From Beverwykella pulmonaria (lineage: Eukaryota; Ascomycota; Dothideomycetes; Pleosporales; Melanommataceae): a DNA stretch of 64,000 nt. The notes beneath the pieces are model-generated. The model ran no database searches. It was not told where the DNA came from and saw only the letters and a list, made by a program, of their open reading frames with translations. Of this stretch, positions 58,436 to 64,000 are shown piece after piece. Each line of letters starts with the position of its first letter. The stretch's first letter is position 1. The stretch spans positions 2,993,561 to 3,057,560 of the forward strand of contig BCHH01000001.1 in assembly GCA_001599595.1 (NCBI GenBank), read 5' to 3'. A program made the position numbers and the translations under genes.

Positions 58436-60223
58436 TTAGTATGCCTTCGCTTCAGTAATTACAACGTTGTACTTCCGATCTAACTTCAAGATCGTATACT
58501 CTTTCCTCCCCAGAACCAAGCTGGGATCTTCAAGACTAATCTCATATCTCAGCAACAAGCTCTCAATCATCTTCATGATGAAATTTGTCGCCACATTTCT
58601 GCCAATACACTGCCGGCTCCCGTGGCCGAAATCTAGGAAGCAGTTCTTCGTCGTCGCCAGATCACCCTTTTTTCCTTGCCATCTGTCCGGATCCCAGGTA
58701 TTTGGACTCGGATAGACTGAAGCGTTACGACCTACTATTGCAGCGGGTACACCGACCGCCACTCCTCCAAGAATGTATGGACCGCAGATCACAGCCCCTT
58801 GGGGCGGTGTATCGCGAGACATAGCGTAGCCGATAGGCGGGTGGAGACGGAGACATTCAATCTCTGTGTGTTCGAGAAGACTTACTTTGTTGAATTTTGT
58901 GAAAGGAAGCAGCTCTGATACGCTGATATGGTCCGGGAAGATTGACTCGAATTCGCTGATGATACGACTCTTTACATTTGGATTCTTACACAGGTAGTAC
59001 TGTCACGTGTCGCACGTGTTCTACCATACGTCTTATTCTAGCTAGCTCCCCTTCATGGATATATATAGTCGTCGTGCGAGCAGTCAGCTCTTCACGGCTT
59101 TCACACTCTTTATACACACTTTACCCATCAGACGATCGACTGCCTCTTCTCATCGTGATAAGTACGTCATCTAGTTTATAGTCACGCTACCTGTGCTTGC
59201 TCCGGCAACCCTGCAATTATCGGCGACTGTGCTCGAGATAAGAAATGGAAGGACTTACATCAACGAAGAGGTTTCAACTCTGAGTTCATCAAACTCCATT
59301 TGTGTCTCTGTCTCCGGGTCTTTCGCTTCAATGAATCGCTGCATGATATATTGCCTCACCTTTCCATTAGGTAGCACTTGTTTCCTATCTTCCTGGAATC
59401 TTCTTTCTAACACTACCTTCGCATACTCCAGATATTCTAGTCTCGCTTCATATAAGCGTTGGATATACGGTATCGGCATCCAACTCATAACCTTAACGTT
59501 CCATTTCCCAAAAGGCAGTAATCCGCAATGATTCGCAAATCTTTAAGAATGTTTGACTAACGTAGAATAGCGAGCGGGTTTTCGAGCATCATGTAAGCCG
59601 AAGTTATTTCCCAGTGCAAGCCCATCCATAAGGTCCATAGTAGAGAGCTCGAACCGGAAGTAGATTTCAAATGACGTCTGAGTTGATGCGAATTCGTCTA
59701 TCTTGGCCGAAATCTTCTTCAGGGTGGCGTCTATGAATGGCTCAAAAGAAAGAAGTGACTGCGCACTGAAGCTGTGTGTTACCATCCTACGCTTCATCGC
59801 ATGTCGTTTCTTAGGCCGCGTCGAGAACATGGATTCACCAGTTGTTGAGAAGGCATCGTAACAGCTGGACTTTCCAAAGCCTTCGCCCGCTTTGCCGTGT
59901 CCTACGTTGCACGTTAGCAAGTCGACCGGGGGTATCAGGACAGTATGAACAGTACCATAGATAACCTTGACAGCATCTGGGTGATTGAAGGATACAGAAT
60001 TTGGCCAAGTTCGCACAGCGACTGCTCCTACATTCTCTTCAAACAAGCTGTTGACCCATTTCGTTCTTTGTTGACTTTTTAAAGCCTCTGCTTCTGGCAA
60101 TGAACTTATCTTCGTCAACCACGATCCGGGAATCCTCGATAATGGCGAGAAGAATAAGCGGTATATGGTCAGGGAGACCTAGTATAAGCCACCTACTACG
60201 AGCAGGCCAAATAGTGCCACCTA
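58436..60223 (-). pseudogene. Cytochrome P450 relic
   Basis: Recognisable parts in order: a membrane-anchor-like helix, then YRLFFSPLSRIPGSWL (proline hinge), then KKRHAMKRRMVTHSFS, then a helix-I piece (VAGASTG), the K-helix E-C-L-R, and the heme loop FGHGSRQCIGRN with the axial Cys. Two TAG stops (60179-60181 and 60221-60223) lie in frame in the anchor region. A 54-nt stopless intron (59955-59902) is still readable. Near 59540 the frame breaks, and about 200 bp of non-coding DNA separates helix I from the next exon (YLCKNPN). It resembles fungal hydroxylases of secondary metabolism, but the substrate is unknown. No intact product can come from this copy. Confidence 0.8.
58989..59195. mobile_element. 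Possible MITE-like insertion in the P450 relic
   Basis: CACAGGTAG (58989-58997) and its reverse complement CTACCTGTG (59187-59195) flank 207 bp of non-coding DNA that interrupts the P450 just after helix I. GTCACG occurs just inside each end. No clear target-site duplication is visible (CTTA versus CTTG). The ends partly coincide with P450 codons, so the match may be chance. Confidence 0.35.
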
Positions 60224-60803
60224 GATATTGGGAAGTAAATACAAGACCAACATCCTAAATTCGACGGCGGCTCGACCAAGACTATTTCGCCTCAAAACCA
60301 AGTCCGGCCGTAAACGGGAATGAATTCTAAAAATAATTCAATAGCCCCATGAGGATATGGGTCTTTAGATGTCGCCCGAGGCAGTCAGATGCGGGTAGCT
60401 TACGGAGTGATGCATGCGTGATACGGGACGTGTACCGAAGTGCGTTGCTCTCCAACTCAAAGATGCCCCACATATAGCTTTCTTCTCACTCAAGCTTCAT
60501 ACGAGCCGGGAATAACAATTTATATTATAGCGAAATGCTTATTTGAACAGGAATCAGGAAGTTCAAGTGTCACAGCAACGATTCATCGCAAAATGAAACC
60601 TCTAAGCCTTGAGGGTTCGGACTTTCGTACCCATGTCCCGGCGGGTTAGATGATAACAATGCGTCCGTCCTCATTTTCTGCCTTAGCCAGTACACCTTGT
60701 ACTCCAAATCACCCCGTATATTCGCGCCTGTAGAGCAAAAAACTTAAAGGGGCCGATTTTGCAACAATAGACCACTCCAAGCATCTTCAACCTCTCTCGC
60801 GCC
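60224..60803. other. Spacer
   Basis: DNA between the 5' ends of the P450 relic (-) and the MFS relic (+), a head-to-head arrangement. No other feature was seen. Confidence 0.45.
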
Positions 60804-61130
60804 ATGAAGGAAACTGAGACCCATCACGACCAGGTGGAAGCAGAGCTCGAGAATGCCCACCGATAGCACAAGGAGCTTCCCAGGGGCTATGAAGATCCGC
60901 ACGCAGCTGCACTCGAAGACAACCCAGAGCATGCAGAAAAGCTGACCCTCTCGATCTTACTCTCAGCTCTCTTTCTGGGCACTTCATTCACCGGCCCCAT
61001 CATCTTCGGATTCATCCTCGTGACGCCAATTCTCGTCCAGCTCGGTAAAAAAATTGGCGGAGAGACAATCAACTTCTGGATCCCTTCATGATGGAGAGCA
61101 GCAGCTGCCAGCATAAACCGTCTTGTCGTC
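60804..61130 (+). pseudogene. Major facilitator transporter relic (first part only)
   Basis: The ATG at 60804 opens an acidic, His-rich leader. A TAG at 60864-60866 interrupts it, then the frame continues with LPRGYEDPHAAALEDN and a first membrane helix (LSALFLGTSFTGPIIFGFIL). A TGA at 61089-61091 ends it. No further transporter helices follow. The leader and first helix resemble drug/metabolite efflux MFS proteins, but with so little left the call is tentative. Its position next to the P450 and FAD monooxygenase relics fits a decayed metabolite cluster. Confidence 0.5.
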
Positions 61131-61693
61131 CACGTCCACGACACCCGACAACGATTCCACATGATACGCAAAGAAAGCTTGTTGAAACCAAGAGTAGAAT
61201 GAATATCATCATTCCTCTACCCAGTATTATTACTTAGCTATGGACGTAATTAGTCTCATGCTTAATAAACATGCAGTTTTCTGCCAAACGCCGGCTGGAT
61301 CCAAAATACCGCAGTAAGAGGAGCGCGCCACCTTCGGTGCTCGACTCCAACTGCCCAGCCCAAACCAATAACACCACGCTTATGTGCTCAATGCCCAAGA
61401 CCCAGCAGGCAGACGTAGACCAGAAAAAGAAAAAGAACCCAGAATGTAAAATGCAAAAAACGAAGTGAAGTGTTAAGAGAGGTAAGAATCCGAACGCTCG
61501 GAATCGGGCGAGGAAGAAGTACCGGGAAATGGATGGGAAACAAGTGCTCCAAGCATCAGGGGTATATCCACCGCAGCCAAAATGGCCTACCGATCCTTTC
61601 TACTCTTTGACAAAGGAAACCGTGACGGGACCGATTGGGGCGGCCAGGGATATCATAAATGGAATTTGTGGGCCGATAGCACGCTGGAAACGC
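61131..61693. other. Spacer
   Basis: DNA between the MFS relic and the 3' end of the arrestin-like gene. An A-rich tract (61422-61465) is present. No gene was seen. Confidence 0.45.
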
Positions 61694-63034
61694 TCAGATG
61701 TTCAAAGACCCGGCGTCCTCGTCGAGGCGAGAGAGGTCGTAATCCGAGATGTAGGTTGGAGGAGAGGCGGGAACGTCGTCGTACATGGGAGGCTGCTCCT
61801 CGTCCCAGGAGATGCCCATTCCTGACCGCTCCGTGAGGATGAGGTGGAACTGTGTTCGCAGGACGCGAGCAGCGCCCGTTGGTGTGACTTGGTTGAGCTT
61901 CTTCAGCGGAGCCCACTCTTCGGCAACGACCATCTCGACAATGAGGTTGTGCTTGATAGACATGCCGTTGGGGCTGTCCATGTCGCATAGCGGCTTCGTG
62001 GACATGTCGCAGGCAGCGCGGAACTCGGCGTCGATGTTGCCCTGATCGAAGTCGGTTTTCCAGCCGCCCTTGACTTCCTCGTTGGCGATGATGTGGACGT
62101 CCTCGTGGAGGACGCCCTTGCCCTCTCCGCCCACCTTGTTGGCGTGCTTGCTGCAGGCTGGGGAGACAAATTTCTGCGTCTCTTCAATGCGCCAGTTGAG
62201 CTTGCGTAGTCTCCACCGTGTCTGTGCATCGTTCTTGTTCATTACAATACCGGAGAGACGCATCTCGATTGGGAAATCGCCAATGGGGTGAATGACCGGT
62301 GGCAGCTTGACCGAGGCGGTGAGGTTGGTGGGAGGGAAAATACGGATAGAGTGCTTCTCTGCGCCCGGAAAGATGGCGCGCTTGATGTCCAGGTCACGTA
62401 TGAACTGGATCTTGTCGCCGAGGGATGTGGTGGCGGTTGCTGTGAGGCGGTAGTCCAGGTTTGCAATGCTGCCATGTGTGGTGGCAGGAAGGTGCCCAGG
62501 GAGAAGATGGCTGAAGGGGAAAGCGTGCTCGCCATGTGTTAGGGACACTGGGGCGGTGAGGAACTCCCACTTGTGGATCTGGGTGATCTGGGTGGTGCAG
62601 TCCGGGCAATGCTGGGCGACGGGCTTCCGTGTCGCCACGACGGCATTCAGGCGCATTTCGAGTTTCTCGAGGGTGATGTGCGGCTCCGTGACGTCGATCT
62701 TGAGCTGTCCAGAAAAGAGGGCACCGGTTGAGGCCTGTGGAGCGTTGTAGAAGACGAGGGGCGGTGACTCGACCACCATGTCCATGGTGGCGGCCTTCTG
62801 AGGCTCTGTCTTTGGGCTTGGTTTTTTGTCCGAGTGGTGGCGGCCGGCAAGGCTGTGACGCTTGAATGCATCCATGACGAGCGACTCTTGCGATCTGGCT
62901 TTGGGGTTGGGTGGTGGAGGTTCGACTGAGTAGAGGGGTGGAGAGGATGGTTGCGGGGCAAGTTTTTGATGTTGGCTCTCGTGTTTTGCGAACGATGACG
63001 GCGCCCTAACAAGGGCGAGCAATCGGCCGGGCAT
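61694..63034 (-). CDS. Arrestin-related trafficking adaptor, Ldb19/Art1 type
   Basis: A single exon encodes 446 aa. The start is the ATG at 63034 (GCCATGC), since the frame farther upstream begins only with TTG. After a Pro/Ser-rich leader (about 1-85) an arrestin-like fold runs to about 400. It carries the Ldb19-type motif RKPVAQHCPDCTTQITQIHK with a CxxC pair, then KWEFLTAPVSL. The C-terminus contains two PPxY motifs, PPMY and PPTY, the docking sites for WW domains of the Rsp5/Nedd4 ubiquitin ligase. Proteins of this type bring the ligase to plasma-membrane transporters and trigger their endocytosis. The whole length appears intact. Confidence 0.87.
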   Translation of the reverse strand: MPGRLLALVRAPSSFAKHESQHQKLAPQPSSPPLYSVEPPPPNPKARSQESLVMDAFKRHSLAGRHHSDKKPSPKTEPQKAATMDMVVESPPLVFYNAPQASTGALFSGQLKIDVTEPHITLEKLEMRLNAVVATRKPVAQHCPDCTTQITQIHKWEFLTAPVSLTHGEHAFPFSHLLPGHLPATTHGSIANLDYRLTATATTSLGDKIQFIRDLDIKRAIFPGAEKHSIRIFPPTNLTASVKLPPVIHPIGDFPIEMRLSGIVMNKNDAQTRWRLRKLNWRIEETQKFVSPACSKHANKVGGEGKGVLHEDVHIIANEEVKGGWKTDFDQGNIDAEFRAACDMSTKPLCDMDSPNGMSIKHNLIVEMVVAEEWAPLKKLNQVTPTGAARVLRTQFHLILTERSGMGISWDEEQPPMYDDVPASPPTYISDYDLSRLDEDAGSLNI

Positions 63035-64000
63035 GGCTGACTGGGGCAAGCTTCTGGAATCTGGGGAAGCAGCGACGCGGGCGTGCAGCAGGGAATTTTT
63101 CGTCGAGCCAATGATGGGCGCAGCAGCGGTCGGGAGGCGATAGGCGGCCTTGTGTAGAGAGGAGCGGAGCAAGACGCTTCCTGGCTACGAGTTGATTTTG
63201 TGCGAGTTCAATTGATGAGTTAGGCGTTGCGGCAGAAACATAGTCTCAGGCGGCGGGCAGTCTTTAACGCTCAGCAGTCTACGCAGCGCAACGCAGGGCT
63301 TTAAAGCGCTGTTGGGGCTTCTTTACTTGATGAAAACTCATGACTGGTCCTCGTTCGAGGTGATATACCAAGCTTTTTGCACGGTGCACTAGGCCGCTGG
63401 CGGCGAACCCGGCCCACTTAGTGGCTGTAGTTTTCGGGTCAGGAGGGAGCGCGCACGGCCGGCGTCTCCTCTCGTGATCGCCTGCTGGGAAGACGTTTGA
63501 CTGTAACGCCGACGACAAGGCAGTCTGGACGCCTGCGCCCAGCAACCTCATTTTCTTTCAGCTGGCAGCCAGCGAGGCCTCGCCAACCGCGTCTTTGTGT
63601 CGTCGCGGGCTCTGCGCAGCGCTGACAGCCTGTTGTTTTGTTCTACCGCGCAGCAGGTGGTGGCGTGTTCTTTTACTCGGCATCGTGACCAGCCAGCCAG
63701 CCTGCTGATGATGCCATGGATGGACATGCTCGTCTCTCGCCATGCAAACACAGTCTCCTGTCGCGCGCTGCGCCGACGGCCTGACCAAACACTTCGTCTT
63801 CGCCGGCGCGCCTCTTTGGCTAATTGCCTCGTCATCTGCTTCACTTTCCCCGGTCTGCAGGAGCGCGGTTCCCCGCAAAATGGCGTTCTGTTGTCTCGCA
63901 ATGGCGAAGTCTGCAGCTCAGTGTTCAGCATCTCCGTGGAGCTGTCGCCCTCCTCCCCTCCCTCCCCCTACTTGAGGGCGCCCGTCGTCATTCCTGCGCG
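63035..64000. other. Upstream region of the arrestin gene to window end
   Basis: Probable promoter and leader. GC-rich open frames occur on both strands (for example 63548-63931 -) with no domain. No gene was seen. Confidence 0.45.

Noticed and set aside
63035..63172. 46-residue N-terminal extension of the arrestin gene
   Set aside because: It begins with TTG, not ATG; the first ATG is at 63034 in a good context.
1..64000. CRISPR arrays, bacterial operons, rRNA genes
   Set aside because: Spliceosomal introns and fungal protein families show eukaryotic DNA; no regular spacer arrays or rRNA segments were seen.

Overview
This window is nuclear DNA of a filamentous ascomycete (Pezizomycotina, most plausibly a Dothideomycete). 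Genes lie on both strands and are split by 46-120 nt introns with GTRNGT donors, CTAAC/CTGAC branch sites and YAG ends. Families include CDC14/SIN, Cdc25 RasGEF, C2H2 plus fungal_trans, HET and Ldb19 arrestin. Reading frames and splice phases were worked out by hand; family names rest on recognised motifs, not on searches. I cannot name the species.

Layout. 0-2.6 kb: the end of a TPR-repeat (NLR-type) gene carrying two lesions, then gene-poor DNA with a tRNA-like A/B box and a GATA palindrome. 2.6-40 kb: mostly housekeeping genes. These are a membrane-anchored fucose-lectin-like protein, mitochondrial processing peptidase alpha, a Dma1-type FHA-RING ligase, a bestrophin-like channel head-to-head with PEX11C, a Cys-rich unknown, an Mpv17/PMP22 protein, a PAP2-family membrane protein, CDC14, a membrane/Cys-rich protein, NHP2, a C2H2 transcription factor and the Ras exchange factor Cdc25. 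41.5-42.8 kb: a GPI-anchored GH16 enzyme. 63-61.7 kb: an Ldb19/Art1-type arrestin.

43-61 kb is an accessory segment. It holds a decayed flavin monooxygenase, a six-exon gene that appears to fuse a protein kinase to a HET domain (1368 aa predicted), a divergently transcribed paralogous kinase without HET, and broken remains of a FAD monooxygenase, a cytochrome P450 and an MFS transporter. Minisatellites, hairpins and a possible MITE-like insertion sit among them. Several breaks are in-frame stop codons explainable by C:G to T:A change, as expected from repeat-induced point mutation, but this is an inference.

The best candidate for a little-described system is the kinase-HET fusion with its head-to-head paralogue. 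The two kinases share an N-terminal region and both have HGD in place of HRD, so they may be a self/non-self recognition or cell-death signalling pair. A second unexplained feature is a cluster of six CACGTG sites plus a perfect inverted repeat, in a 2 kb tail-to-tail space where no gene has its promoter.
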